From Terasakiella halodenitrificans (lineage in GTDB: Bacteria > Pseudomonadota > Alphaproteobacteria > Rhodospirillales > Terasakiellaceae): a stretch of DNA of 64,000 bases. Below the pieces are notes generated by a model, which made no database searches, was not told where the DNA came from, and worked only from the letters and a program-made list of their open reading frames with translations. Numbering within the stretch: position 1 is the first letter of the stretch; the number at the start of each line of letters is the position of its first letter. Made by a program: the position numbers and the translations under genes. Shown here piece by piece: positions 42,155 through 51,147 of this stretch. The stretch spans positions 248,001 through 312,000 of the forward strand of contig NZ_CP182348.1 in NCBI RefSeq assembly GCF_048571175.1, given 5' to 3'.

Positions 42155-43036
42155 ATGAAAGATTTTGACGGACTTCTCGAATTTATCCATGTGGCGGAAA
42201 CAGGCAGTTTCACAAGTGCTGCCAAGCGTTTAAGCAGTTCTGTTGCCCATATCAGTCGTCAGGTCGGCGCATTGGAAGACCGCTTGGGCGTAAAGCTGTT
42301 TCATCGCACCACACGCAAGGTCTCCTTAAGCGAGGTTGGGCATTTGTATTTTCAACATTGTCGGCCCTTGCTGGATGGCTTGCGGGAGGCGGAACGCGCG
42401 GTTTTAAACCTGCAGGATAAACCCGTGGGCAAGTTGCGTTTTACCGCACCCGTGGCCTATGGGGAAAAGATACTGGCTCCGCTTATCGGAGATTTTATGG
42501 CCTTGCATGATGGCTTGCAGGTTGATTTGGAATTGACCAATCGACAACTGGACCTGATTGACGGTGGTTTTGATCTGGCGATCCGCCTGGGTAAACTTGA
42601 AGATTCATCTATGATTGCGAAAAAACTGGCGAGTCGCACCCTGCATATCTGTGCCGCCCCCGATTATTTGAACAGATATGGGGAACCGCATACTTTGTCA
42701 GAACTTGAAAATCACAACTGCCTGTTGGGGACGTTGGATTACTGGCGTTTAACGGTAGAAGGCAAAGCCCGTAATATCCGGGTAAGCGGCAATATGCGCT
42801 GTAATAACGGGCCGACATTGTTAAGCATGGCACTGGCCGGGCGCGGGATTGTCCAATTGCCGGAATATTATCTGGGGGATGTGTTAAAGCGTGGCGAGAT
42901 CGTGACGATCCTGAAAAATTTTCAGCCCGAACGCGAAGGCATCTGGGCCATCTATCCACCGAACCGCCACCTGTCTTCCAAAGTGCGGGTTTTTATCGAT
43001 TATTTGACAGAAAGACTGGCAAAACCTTTACCTTAA
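42155..43036 (+). CDS. LysR-family transcriptional regulator
   Basis: A 293-residue regulator. The winged helix is LLEFIHVAETGSFTSAAKRL then SSVAHISRQVGALEDRLGVKLFHRTTRKV. The substrate domain (about residues 90-290) begins with GKLRFTAPVAYGEKILAP, typical of the CrgA/AaeR-like group. It is transcribed divergently from the frmA-fghA pair, and a symmetric element lies in the gap, so it probably controls formaldehyde oxidation in response to formaldehyde or a thiol adduct. This role is inferred from position only. Confidence 0.9.
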   Translation: MKDFDGLLEFIHVAETGSFTSAAKRLSSSVAHISRQVGALEDRLGVKLFHRTTRKVSLSEVGHLYFQHCRPLLDGLREAERAVLNLQDKPVGKLRFTAPVAYGEKILAPLIGDFMALHDGLQVDLELTNRQLDLIDGGFDLAIRLGKLEDSSMIAKKLASRTLHICAAPDYLNRYGEPHTLSELENHNCLLGTLDYWRLTVEGKARNIRVSGNMRCNNGPTLLSMALAGRGIVQLPEYYLGDVLKRGEIVTILKNFQPEREGIWAIYPPNRHLSSKVRVFIDYLTERLAKPLP

Positions 43037-43104
43037 AGGCCTTTTTCATTGATTTACAGGTGGCTTAAGCAGACAATTAAACCCATTAGACGGGGAAAAA
43101 AGTC

Positions 43105-43902
43105 ATGGTTTTACGCATATTCGTACTGTTCTTGGGTCTGTTGATTTTTGCAATGCCTGCTGAAGCCTATATGGGGCAAAAAAAGGGTAAATCTGGTAAA
43201 GGAAAAACCCGGGATGCACGTGCCCCTTATGAATATTTTGAAGAAAGAGGATTGTTTGCAACCGGGCTGCAAGCCGTTTTTCCCACAGGGGTAACATGTG
43301 AGGGCGTGGCTTCGCCTTATGGGTCGCAAACCCGATATGATGGTTCACGCCGTAATAATGATCATCACAATTATCACAATGGGTTGGATATTTCGTTAAA
43401 AATCGGGACTCCTTTGTTGGCAATGGCGGATGCGACAATTGTCCATGCCGGAACAGCAGGTCAACTTGTTGGTCATTATGTCTGGCTGCAATATGCGCCA
43501 AACGACACGGGCCTTCCTGATTATGTTTATATGCGTTATCAACATCTTGACCAACCAACAGACCGTCAAATCGGCAGCCGTGTTTCAAAAGGTCAAGTGG
43601 TTGGTTTGTCTGGACGGAGCGGAACGATGGGCGGGCATTTTGGCAAGGCCGGTTATCCTCACCTTCATATGAATATTTTAATCAGCCAAAGTGAACGATA
43701 TAGTATCAAGGGACCGCAGCTTGGTCTAAAATCCATGCATTACTTTGATCCGCTCGGTCTGTTTGTGAGACCGGTTTTGGATCATTTGAATAATTCTTTA
43801 TTAAAAGATTTGGTCAATAAACAAGTCAATATTGCGGTACAAGCGCCCCAAGGCATTGTACCGCCTGATGCACGTTTTATTTGGCCTGTCGCGTGCCGGT
43901 AA
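43105..43902 (+). CDS. Secreted M23-family peptidase (LytM-like)
   Basis: A 265-residue exported zinc metalloprotease. A signal peptide ends MPAEAYMG at about residue 25. The catalytic domain shows NYHNGLDISLKIGTPLLAMA (first His and Asp ligands) and AGYPHLHMNI (HxH). VYMRYQHLDQPTDRQIGSRV and GQVVGLSGRSGTMG are typical strands. M23 peptidases cut peptide cross-links in peptidoglycan. The N-terminal linker is Lys/Gly-rich. A 26-base overlap with the end of the convergent gene is visible. Active-site residues appear intact, so it is probably active rather than a degenerate LytM regulator. Confidence 0.9.
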   Translation: MVLRIFVLFLGLLIFAMPAEAYMGQKKGKSGKGKTRDARAPYEYFEERGLFATGLQAVFPTGVTCEGVASPYGSQTRYDGSRRNNDHHNYHNGLDISLKIGTPLLAMADATIVHAGTAGQLVGHYVWLQYAPNDTGLPDYVYMRYQHLDQPTDRQIGSRVSKGQVVGLSGRSGTMGGHFGKAGYPHLHMNILISQSERYSIKGPQLGLKSMHYFDPLGLFVRPVLDHLNNSLLKDLVNKQVNIAVQAPQGIVPPDARFIWPVACR

Positions 43903-44584
43903 TGTTTTGATCCAGTGAATCCATTATGGCCCTGGCATTTTTGGACCGCTTTGAAATCACGAAATAAGCGGAATATTGAGAGATCAAATCAATATGGAAG
44001 TCATCTGGTGACATTTGATTTTTTTCAATAGCGTTTTTTGTCGGCCGTTCATAATCCAGTAGATAATCCACATTGCCGTTTTGCAATTGCCGAATGGCAT
44101 CTTGATGTTTAGCTGTTTCAAGGACGGTAATCTTATTTGCGGGGTCTTTTAAAAACCGAATTCGCCCGTCATAGGCATAACCCCGAATGATCAAAACACT
44201 TTTGCCCCGTAAATCGGACAGATCTGAAATATGGGGGCGGTCCTTTTTATGATAAGCGTTTAATGTAATGTGACCAACTGGGTGATTGCTGTAAAAAACA
44301 TGGTCATTGATATTGATATGATGGGCGGAAATGGTCATATCTGTGCGCCCTAAAATAATATTTTGGGCAAGGCGCAGTGGCGGCAAGGCTTTGTAAACCG
44401 GTGTTAATCCAAGTTCTTTAAAACGTTGGTCTAAAAGATCTTTCCATATACCGCCGAGGGTTCCATCTTTGGCAATGGTAAAATAGGGTTCAAAAGAATA
44501 AATACCGACCGACAAAACTTGTTTGCTCTGCGCTGGCGTATGCCAAGCCAGAAGTAAGACAAGAATGATGAGAACCCGTTTCAT
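43877..44584 (-). CDS. Periplasmic solute-binding protein, family 3 (amino-acid type)
   Basis: A 235-residue protein with a signal peptide (RVLIILVLLLAWHTPAQS) and a type-3 binding fold. Markers are LSVGIYSFEPYFTIAKDGTLG, GIWKDLLDQRFKELGLTP and GRTDMTISAHHI, with a hinge at VLETAKHQDAIRQLQNGNVD. It probably binds an amino acid or related small molecule. No ABC permease or ATPase is nearby, which is typical for orphan binding proteins that signal or act with distant permeases. The gene converges with the M23 peptidase gene. Confidence 0.85.
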   Translation of the reverse strand: MKRVLIILVLLLAWHTPAQSKQVLSVGIYSFEPYFTIAKDGTLGGIWKDLLDQRFKELGLTPVYKALPPLRLAQNIILGRTDMTISAHHININDHVFYSNHPVGHITLNAYHKKDRPHISDLSDLRGKSVLIIRGYAYDGRIRFLKDPANKITVLETAKHQDAIRQLQNGNVDYLLDYERPTKNAIEKNQMSPDDFHIDLISQYSAYFVISKRSKNARAIMDSLDQNITGTRQAK

Positions 44585-44812
44585 GCAAAACTCCGAATGA
44601 GGGGTAGTTTGGACGGTAATGGTCTTTTCTTTTTATTGTTTTGTATTCTAACAGTTGAATTATGCAATTTCTATTATGCAGAAGTGTAATGATATAAATT
44701 CTGCCAAAGGTACGATATTTCGCATTGCACACTTAACAAGTGCCCCTACATCTGGTATGAGGTGCGCCATATATTCCAACCCATATTATTTTGTAGGAGC
44801 TTGGGTCGTATC

Positions 44813-46384
44813 ATGGCTACTCCCATCCGTCGCGCATTGCTTTCCGTTTCCGATAAAACCGGCCTTGTTGAGTTCGCTCAGGCCTTGGCTGACAAAGGTG
44901 TTGAGCTGTTGTCCACGGGCGGCACGTTTAAAACATTGAAAGATGCCGGTATCCCGGTGATTGAGGTTTCGTCCCATACCGGTTTCCCGGAAATTATGGA
45001 TGGTCGTGTTAAGACTCTGCACCCTAAAATCCACGGCGGTTTGCTGGCCCTGCGTGATAATGACGAACATGTCGCCGCGATGGCAGAACACGATATTGCC
45101 CCGATCGATTTGCTGGCGGTCAACCTGTATCCGTTCGAATCCACTGTGGCGGCGGGTGCGGATTTCGATACCTGTATTGAAAATATCGATATTGGCGGTC
45201 CGGCGATGATCCGCGCGGCAGCGAAAAACTGGCAAGGTGTTTGTACGGTTGTGGACGTTGAAGATTACGCGCTGGTTCTGGAAGAATTGAACGCAAACAA
45301 CGGCACAACCGAAGAGTTCCGCAAAAAAATGTCGGCAACGGCCTATGCGCGAACAGGCGCTTATGATGCAGCCATTTCAAACTGGTATGCCAAACAGCTG
45401 GAAATCGATTACCCGAAACGAAAAGTGTTTGCCGGGGAATTGAAACAAACCATGCGTTATGGTGAGAACTCCCACCAGTCTGCGGCCTTTTATGTCACAG
45501 GCGAAAATCGCCCCGGCGTGGCAACGGCAGAACAGTTGAACGGCAAAGAACTGTCTTATAACAACGTCAACGATACGGACGCCGCTTTTGAGCTGGTGTC
45601 TGAATTTAAAGACGATACGGCCTGTGTGATTGTTAAACATGCCAACCCTTGTGGTGTGGCAGTGGGCGATAACCTGAAAGACGCTTACCTGCGTGCCTAT
45701 TCCTGTGATACCGAAAGTGCTTTTGGCGGGATCGTGGCCTTTAACAAAACATTGGACGGTGCAACGGCAGAAGAATTGTCTAAAATCTTCCTTGAGGTGG
45801 TGATTGCCCCGCAAATTGACGAAGACGCGCTGGCGATTCTGTCTGGTAAGAAAAATGTTCGTGTTTTGCAAACTGGTGGCATGCCCAATGCAGGCGATAC
45901 GGCTGATATGGTCAAAACCATGTCTGGTGGTTTGCTGGTTCAATCCAAAGACAACCAGATTTTCTCAGACGACTTCAAGGTTGTGACCGAACGTCAACCG
46001 ACAGAAGCGGAAATGAAAGACCTGCGCTTTGCTTTCACCGTTTGTAAGCATGTGAAATCAAACGCGATTATTTATTGCAAAAATAATATGACCGTTGGTG
46101 TTGGTGCCGGTCAAATGAGCCGGGTAAATTCTTGCCGTATCGCAGCTTTCCGTGCAGAACAAGCGGCGAAAACCGCAGGGGATTCTGAAAGCTGGGCAAA
46201 AGGGTCTGTTGTGGCCTCTGATGCGTTCTTCCCGTTTGCGGACGGTTTGATCGAAGCGGCTGAAGCGGGCGCTACAGCCGTGATCCAGCCGGGTGGGTCC
46301 ATCCGGGATGAAGAAGTCATTGCCGCCGCCAATGAACGCGGCCTCGCCATGGTCTTCACCGGTATGCGCCACTTCCGCCACTAA
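44813..46384 (+). CDS. purH: Bifunctional AICAR transformylase / IMP cyclohydrolase
   Basis: A 523-residue enzyme for the last two steps of de novo IMP synthesis. The N-terminal cyclohydrolase includes RRALLSVSDKTGLVEFAQAL and LLSTGGTFKTLKDAGI, then GGLLALRDNDEH. The C-terminal transformylase includes the catalytic VKHANPCGVAVG and ends with SDAFFPFADGLIEAAEAG and VFTGMRHFRH. The ATG at 44813 is chosen for the family start MATPIRRALLSVS; upstream in-frame ATGs add unrelated residues. Strong codon bias suggests good expression. A terminator follows. Confidence 0.96.
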   Translation: MATPIRRALLSVSDKTGLVEFAQALADKGVELLSTGGTFKTLKDAGIPVIEVSSHTGFPEIMDGRVKTLHPKIHGGLLALRDNDEHVAAMAEHDIAPIDLLAVNLYPFESTVAAGADFDTCIENIDIGGPAMIRAAAKNWQGVCTVVDVEDYALVLEELNANNGTTEEFRKKMSATAYARTGAYDAAISNWYAKQLEIDYPKRKVFAGELKQTMRYGENSHQSAAFYVTGENRPGVATAEQLNGKELSYNNVNDTDAAFELVSEFKDDTACVIVKHANPCGVAVGDNLKDAYLRAYSCDTESAFGGIVAFNKTLDGATAEELSKIFLEVVIAPQIDEDALAILSGKKNVRVLQTGGMPNAGDTADMVKTMSGGLLVQSKDNQIFSDDFKVVTERQPTEAEMKDLRFAFTVCKHVKSNAIIYCKNNMTVGVGAGQMSRVNSCRIAAFRAEQAAKTAGDSESWAKGSVVASDAFFPFADGLIEAAEAGATAVIQPGGSIRDEEVIAAANERGLAMVFTGMRHFRH

Positions 46385-46413
46385 GGCGAAGAAGCGCGTT
46401 AATCCAAAGTTAA

Positions 46414-46450
46414 AAAAGAGTCTGCTCAATCATGGCAGGCTCTTTTTTTT
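46414..46450 (+). terminator. Rho-independent terminator after purH
   Basis: AAAGAGTCTGC pairs with GCAGGCTCTTT across a nine-base loop (one mismatch), ending in a run of T. Confidence 0.88.
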
Positions 46451-46640
46451 GTTGGCAATGGATGAAAAAAACTTCCGTTGTGACGCTATCGTTTTGCATT
46501 TTCCATTTTTCTCTCCCGCCTCCCGATATACCGTCTGCCTTCCCCTGTTGCGTTTCCCGTTATCTCAGGCATATGCCCCCTCTTTGTTATTCGGCGCATA
46601 CTGACCTCCTTGTTACCTCGCCTACCGTCCTCCGTCATCC

Positions 46641-46734
46641 GTCATCCCGCACTTGATGCGGGATCCAGCCAAATCAAAGGCTGCGTGCCTTATATCCGGG
46701 GCAGACTGGATCCCCGATCAAAGTCGGGGATGAC
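46641..46734. repeat. REP-like nested inverted-repeat element (GTCATCCC...GGGATCCAG type)
   Basis: The left half, 46641-46668, begins GTCATCCCGC and ends GCGGGATCCAG. The right half, 46706-46734, begins CTGGATCCCCG and ends CGGGGATGAC. Each half forms its own hairpin, and the two halves are inverted copies of each other around a 37-base middle. This form is a dispersed repeat well known across proteobacterial genomes. It lies in the 378-base gap between purH and the TPR gene; the rest of that gap (46451-46640) shows no clear feature, only a C/T-rich stretch. Confidence 0.85.
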
Positions 46735-46762
46735 GAAAAAGGCGGGGTTTTTCCCCACTTCC

Positions 46763-47959
46763 TTACTGTGCCGCTACCTTTTCTGCCGCCAATTGTTCTT
46801 GGGTGTCTTTAATCATCCAATGGTCCACGGGATTTAAAATTCCCCGCTTTTCCATTGCTAGTACCTGATCCACCGCCTGTTGCCAACTCACCCCACTGCC
46901 CGGTGTGCTGGCAAGCTTGGCATAACTTACCAAGAGATCACGCTGCCATTCGGCATTTTCCGGATCGTGCTTTGCAAGGTTTTGCCGAATCTCCAAGGAT
47001 TTTTGATAGTGGCTCAGGGCGTCATCGGCCTTTCCTTTGTCGCGTAAGACATCTGCGATTTTATTATAAGAAACGGAAAGATCGCGTTGCCACTCGGTAT
47101 TTTCAGGGTCACGGTTGGCACGCGCTAACATATAGTGGTGGACGGTTAGTAAATTGCTGTGTGCGTCTTCTCGATCACCGACGAGAATTGAAAGTTTACT
47201 TTTTTCATCCAGCAAAACAAAATAATCACGCTCTTTCGCATCAATAACGGTCAGGCCTTGTTCAACGATTGCCAAGGCATCCTCTCGTTGAGCGCTGTTG
47301 ATATAAAGGCGCGCAAGATAGATATAGTCCCATGCTTGGGCATGTGGGGTCAGTTCCATCACTTTTTCAAACGCAGCGAGGGCGCGTTTTCGGTCCACGC
47401 CATAGGCTAATTCCCCAATGTGCCGCCATTGATTGATGGCTTCGTGTTGGGCGGTTTCTGCATTTTCGCTGGCTTTTTGGGCTTGTGTTGCCAAAAGATC
47501 AAGACCGCCGTCGATATTACCCTCGGCAATTAACGACAGGGCCTTTCGCTGCTGATCATCTTTGGCGTGAACAACCAGTTCTTTGACGGCTTGATCACGT
47601 TTTTCATCGGCTTCATCTTCAATCAAGATCCCTTGCTGGACAGCGCGTTCGACCAGACTATCATCAATACGTTTTTCGATTTCTTCCTGAATTTTGCGCA
47701 GGCGTTCAAAACGGGGGTCTGATGGGTCTTGAATATTTTCAAGCTGCTTTTTTAAATCGTCATATAAAACGTAGAGTTCAGAAACGGCTTGGTCTTTGAT
47801 GTCCTTTTTTTCGAAAACTTTGAACAGCCGAACAATACCCCAAGCGGCAATGCCAAAAAGTATAGCCAAAATTGCCAGAAGACTATCAAAGGCCCCTAAA
47901 ATATCAGAGTAATTTTTGATTGTCGTGATCACTTCATTCCATAGACTTTGCTCTGCCAT
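46763..47959 (-). CDS. Membrane-anchored coiled-coil and TPR protein
   Basis: A 398-residue protein. A membrane helix lies at about residues 22-48 (SLLAILAILFGIAAWGIVRLF). A long charged coiled coil follows (about 50-135), then TPR-type repeats. The last repeats are near-identical pairs beginning DPENTEWQRDLSVSYNKIAD and DPENAEWQRDLLVSYAKLAS. Repeats of this WQRDL-SVSYNK type are frequent in proteobacterial TPR proteins, some fused to TIR or other effector domains, but no such domain is present here. The N-terminus faces out and the repeats inside by charge. Function is unknown; a scaffolding role is likely. Confidence 0.78.
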   Translation of the reverse strand: MAEQSLWNEVITTIKNYSDILGAFDSLLAILAILFGIAAWGIVRLFKVFEKKDIKDQAVSELYVLYDDLKKQLENIQDPSDPRFERLRKIQEEIEKRIDDSLVERAVQQGILIEDEADEKRDQAVKELVVHAKDDQQRKALSLIAEGNIDGGLDLLATQAQKASENAETAQHEAINQWRHIGELAYGVDRKRALAAFEKVMELTPHAQAWDYIYLARLYINSAQREDALAIVEQGLTVIDAKERDYFVLLDEKSKLSILVGDREDAHSNLLTVHHYMLARANRDPENTEWQRDLSVSYNKIADVLRDKGKADDALSHYQKSLEIRQNLAKHDPENAEWQRDLLVSYAKLASTPGSGVSWQQAVDQVLAMEKRGILNPVDHWMIKDTQEQLAAEKVAAQ

Positions 47960-48091
47960 TTACCCTGCCCCTTATGAGTTGGGTTGATCTTACAAAACAT
48001 GACATAAGGTTGCAAAATCTTTCTCCTTCCCTCTCGTCGTGATCCTGCTATTCTGTTGGGAATTGTTTTTTTGATTTAAGGGATTAAAGAT

Positions 48092-48415
48092 ATGATCGTA
48101 ACGACAACCGATAGCATTGAAGGAAAATCTGTAACGCAATATTGCGGGATCGTTTCCGGGGAAGCCATTTTGGGGGCGAACCTGTTTAAGGATTTCTTTG
48201 CTGGGATCCGCGATGTTGTGGGCGGTCGGTCCGGTGCCTATGAAAAAGAATTTCGCAAAGCCAAAGAAGCGGCCTTGGCTGATATGATGGAAGACGCGCA
48301 AAGTCTGGGGGCCGATGCGGTTGTTGCGGTTGATCTGGATTACGAAGTTATCGGTGGCGATCAAAAAACCATGTTGATGGTGTCTGCCAACGGCACAGCG
48401 GTAAAGCTGGGCTAA
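48092..48415 (+). CDS. YbjQ family protein (UPF0145, heavy-metal-binding type)
   Basis: A 107-residue protein that matches YbjQ: MIVTTTDSIEGKSVTQYCGI, VSGEAILGANLFKDFFAGIRD, ALADMMEDAQSLGADAVVAV, and DYEVIGGDQKTMLMVSANGT. Members form pentameric rings; a role in metal binding has been suggested from structure but is not proven. It is a single gene ending just before a bidirectional terminator. Confidence 0.93.
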   Translation: MIVTTTDSIEGKSVTQYCGIVSGEAILGANLFKDFFAGIRDVVGGRSGAYEKEFRKAKEAALADMMEDAQSLGADAVVAVDLDYEVIGGDQKTMLMVSANGTAVKLG

Positions 48416-48432
48416 GTGATATAATTTATAAA

Positions 48433-48463
48433 GAGAAATCCCGGCTTAAGGCCGGGATGTTTC
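48433..48463. terminator. Bidirectional terminator between the ybjQ-like gene and rsmB
   Basis: GAAATCCCGGC and GCCGGGATGTTTC flank a TTAAG loop; the right side is T-rich and the left side A-rich. It lies between converging genes. Confidence 0.88.
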
Positions 48464-48466
48464 TTT

Positions 48467-49690
48467 TCAGGATGTTCGTTTGACCGCAGCGGCGAAGAAA
48501 CCATCCCCACCTGCACCGGGCAGGTTGCGATAGACATCCCCGACTTGTTCGAAATTGGCATGGCCTTTCAAGAAAGCCTTTAACATCAGCTCGCCTTCTT
48601 CGGGTTGCAGGGAACAGGTGCAATAAACGATAGTACCGCCGACTTTTACCCAACGGCTTGCCCGGTGCCAAAGGGTGCCCTGAATATCGGCCATCGCCCG
48701 GATATCGTCTGATTTTTTCGTCCATAACCCATCGGGGTGGCGGCGCAAGGTACCGGTTGCGGTACAGGGCGCATCCAGCAAGATCGCGTCAAATTCACTG
48801 TCCGGTTGCCATTCCATCAGGTCTTTGGTCAAAATGTCCGCCTTCAGATGGGTACGGGCCAGATTTTCTTCCAATTTTTTCAAACGGTTGGTTGACTTAT
48901 CTACAGCGGTTACATTTGCGCCAAGGGCGGCAAGTTGCATGGTTTTACCACCGGGGGCCGCGCAAAGATCCAGCACGGTCTTGCCTTTGACATCGCCCAA
49001 CAGGGTGACGGGATGGGTGGCAGCCGCATCCTGCACCCACCATGACCCATTGCCATAACCGTCCAGTTCCTCAATCCGCCCGCCGATGGGCAGACGGATG
49101 CTGCCGTTGGGCAGAATTTCCCCGTTCAAACGCTTGGCCCAAATGGCGGCTTCGTCGTTATATTTTGGGGTAATGTCTAGCGGGGGTTCTTTGAGATGTG
49201 CCAGTGCAATGGCTTGGGCGGCTTCTTCGCCATAGGCGTTTTTCCAGCTTTCGATCAGCCAGATGGGAATATTCTTTTCTGCGATAAAGGTCGGGGCGAA
49301 TTCTTTTTCAGCTTGTTCACGTTCAATCCGGCGCAAGACGGCATTGACCAGTTTTTTATACTGCATGAAATTAACGCGCCCGGTCAGAATCTGCGCCTCT
49401 GATAACACCGCATGGGGGGGGACGTGCATAAAATAAAGCTGAGCCACGCCAAGACGCATGACATTCAAGACATCACGGGCCGCCCCTTTGGGTCGTTTTT
49501 CCAGACATTCATCAATCAGATGATCAATAAAACCCTTATGACGCATGGTGGTGGTCAACAGCGCGCGGGAAAAAGACTTGGCTTTCGGTGTCAGTTTATC
49601 CAGATGGGGATGCGAATTAAAAGCCTCGTCCATCGGGCGTTTTTTACCCAACACCTGACAGAGTACATCATAGGCAATTCTGCGTGGCAT
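48467..49690 (-). CDS. rsmB: 16S rRNA m5C methyltransferase, RsmB/Fmu family
   Basis: A 407-residue enzyme that methylates cytosine in 16S rRNA. The N-terminal NusB-like domain (about residues 1-140) includes YDVLCQVLGKKRPMDEAF and LNVMRLGVAQLYFMHVPPHA. The methyltransferase domain includes LCAAPGGKTMQLAAL, the catalytic DAPCTATGTLRRHPD, and the second Cys in YCTCSLQPEEGE. The ATG at 49690 is preferred because AGGG lies nine bases upstream; the ATG at 49699 overlaps that site. In relatives it lies beside htpX, the SDHAF4-like gene and purH, all near here but interrupted by insertions. Confidence 0.93.
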   Translation of the reverse strand: MPRRIAYDVLCQVLGKKRPMDEAFNSHPHLDKLTPKAKSFSRALLTTTMRHKGFIDHLIDECLEKRPKGAARDVLNVMRLGVAQLYFMHVPPHAVLSEAQILTGRVNFMQYKKLVNAVLRRIEREQAEKEFAPTFIAEKNIPIWLIESWKNAYGEEAAQAIALAHLKEPPLDITPKYNDEAAIWAKRLNGEILPNGSIRLPIGGRIEELDGYGNGSWWVQDAAATHPVTLLGDVKGKTVLDLCAAPGGKTMQLAALGANVTAVDKSTNRLKKLEENLARTHLKADILTKDLMEWQPDSEFDAILLDAPCTATGTLRRHPDGLWTKKSDDIRAMADIQGTLWHRASRWVKVGGTIVYCTCSLQPEEGELMLKAFLKGHANFEQVGDVYRNLPGAGGDGFFAAAVKRTS

Positions 49691-49830
49691 AACGATCATC
49701 CCTTTATTTATCTGAATGGCGGACTCTTAGTTTAAAAAGACAGAAGGGACAAGCATATAAAACCGTTCACACCCTTTCATAGAAAATGCTAAATAGATTA
49801 ATGTCATATGTTGAGTCAGGGAAGTGTTTG

Positions 49831-51147
49831 ATGCCTGTTATCCGTTTCTTATCGTTGTTTGTTGTTTTTATTATGCTTTCCGGCTGTGCGACAAATAATA
49901 ACCTGCCGTCTGATTGTCAGGGGGCACGGGCCTATACCGAAGAATGTGAAAACCTTGTGCGAATGGCGGTTTATGGGAAAAAAGCGGCCCAATTTGCCGA
50001 TCAGAAACAATATGAGGCAGCGATTGACTATTATAAAAAAGCTGCACAGTTGGCTTTGGCGTTCAAACCGGAACTCTATATGGAATATAAGCTTAATCAG
50101 GCGCTTTATATTCGTGAAAAAAGCAAGGATACAAACGTTGTTCATGGGTTGAAAAATGCTTTATCCGTATTGCAACAGGTGGTTCCACATCTGGAAAAAA
50201 TTAAAAATGCCAAAATGCGGGCGCATTTCTATAACCAGTTGGGCACAACACTCAGTGACTTAAGTGATGTTGAAGATGATATCAAATGGGCACAAGGCGC
50301 GACCAGTGCGTTTAAGGCGGCCCTTGATCAAATTGACCAAGCCGTGGATGCACAATTATGGGCGAACCTCCATCACAGTTTGGGGGTTTCTTATTCGACT
50401 TTATATTATCTGGATCGTGATATTGCCAATTTAACATTGGCAAAAATGGCTTTTCAAGAAGCGTCTCAGGCCTATTCGCAAGATAAAAATCTGGAACGCT
50501 GGGCCATGTCGATCAATGCGATTGCGGATATTGAAGCCATGCAGGCCATTGAAAATATGACGGAAAAACAGGTTGAAAAGGCAACGGATGCTTATTTACT
50601 GGTGATGGAGCGTCTGAAAGGTACAAATTTATATTATACGCAGGCAACGTCTTTGCATAATTTAGGTATTTTGGTTCAGGAAGTTGGAAAAGCGCAAAAA
50701 AATATAAGGTTTTTGGATCAATCCATTGGATATTTTGATAAATCAATGGATTTTTATAATAAGTCACGTGATTTAATGCCGTGGATTTCTGCGCAATCCC
50801 ATCAGGCCCGCTCGATGAAACTCAAGGCGCAATTGACAGGTAAAAAGGCTGATTTTGAAGAAGCGGTTTCTCTGTATCGCAATGCAATTGAGACACTGCC
50901 AAAAGATAAAGCACCGATAATCTGGGCGAAATTACATCGTCAGTTAGGGTATGTTTATTCCAGTTATGGGGAGCAACTGTCTGACCCGAATGGATTTGAA
51001 TATGCGATTGGTTTGTATGAAACGGCCTTGGCCGTCTATCAACGTGCGGATAATAAAACCGAAGAAGACAGGTTGCTGCGTTTAATTGAGCGCAGCAAAC
51101 TGTCTATGTTGGAGTTAAGGGCCGCGTCTACCCCCAAGGACCCTTGA
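49831..51147 (+). CDS. TPR-containing lipoprotein
   Basis: A 438-residue protein. From the ATG at 49831 (with AGGGAAG upstream) the start MPVIRFLSLFVVFIMLSGCA is a lipoprotein signal with Cys19 as the acylated residue. The rest is built of helical TPR-like repeats of about 40 to 55 residues: QYEAAIDYYKKAAQLALAF, AHFYNQLGTTLSDLSDVEDD, LWANLHHSLGVSYSTLYYLD, and IWAKLHRQLGYVYSSYGEQL. It probably sits in the outer or inner membrane facing the periplasm. I do not recognise a specific function. It overlaps the end of convergent htpX by 20 bases. Confidence 0.8.
   Translation: MPVIRFLSLFVVFIMLSGCATNNNLPSDCQGARAYTEECENLVRMAVYGKKAAQFADQKQYEAAIDYYKKAAQLALAFKPELYMEYKLNQALYIREKSKDTNVVHGLKNALSVLQQVVPHLEKIKNAKMRAHFYNQLGTTLSDLSDVEDDIKWAQGATSAFKAALDQIDQAVDAQLWANLHHSLGVSYSTLYYLDRDIANLTLAKMAFQEASQAYSQDKNLERWAMSINAIADIEAMQAIENMTEKQVEKATDAYLLVMERLKGTNLYYTQATSLHNLGILVQEVGKAQKNIRFLDQSIGYFDKSMDFYNKSRDLMPWISAQSHQARSMKLKAQLTGKKADFEEAVSLYRNAIETLPKDKAPIIWAKLHRQLGYVYSSYGEQLSDPNGFEYAIGLYETALAVYQRADNKTEEDRLLRLIERSKLSMLELRAASTPKDP

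Noticed and set aside
43105..43902. M23 peptidase gene as a degenerate LytM regulator
   Set aside because: The His, Asp and HxH zinc ligands all appear intact, so it was annotated as an active peptidase.
44585..44812. Possible purine or other riboswitch in the leader of purH
   Set aside because: No conserved aptamer blocks could be found; the A/T-rich gap only shows a normal ribosome site.
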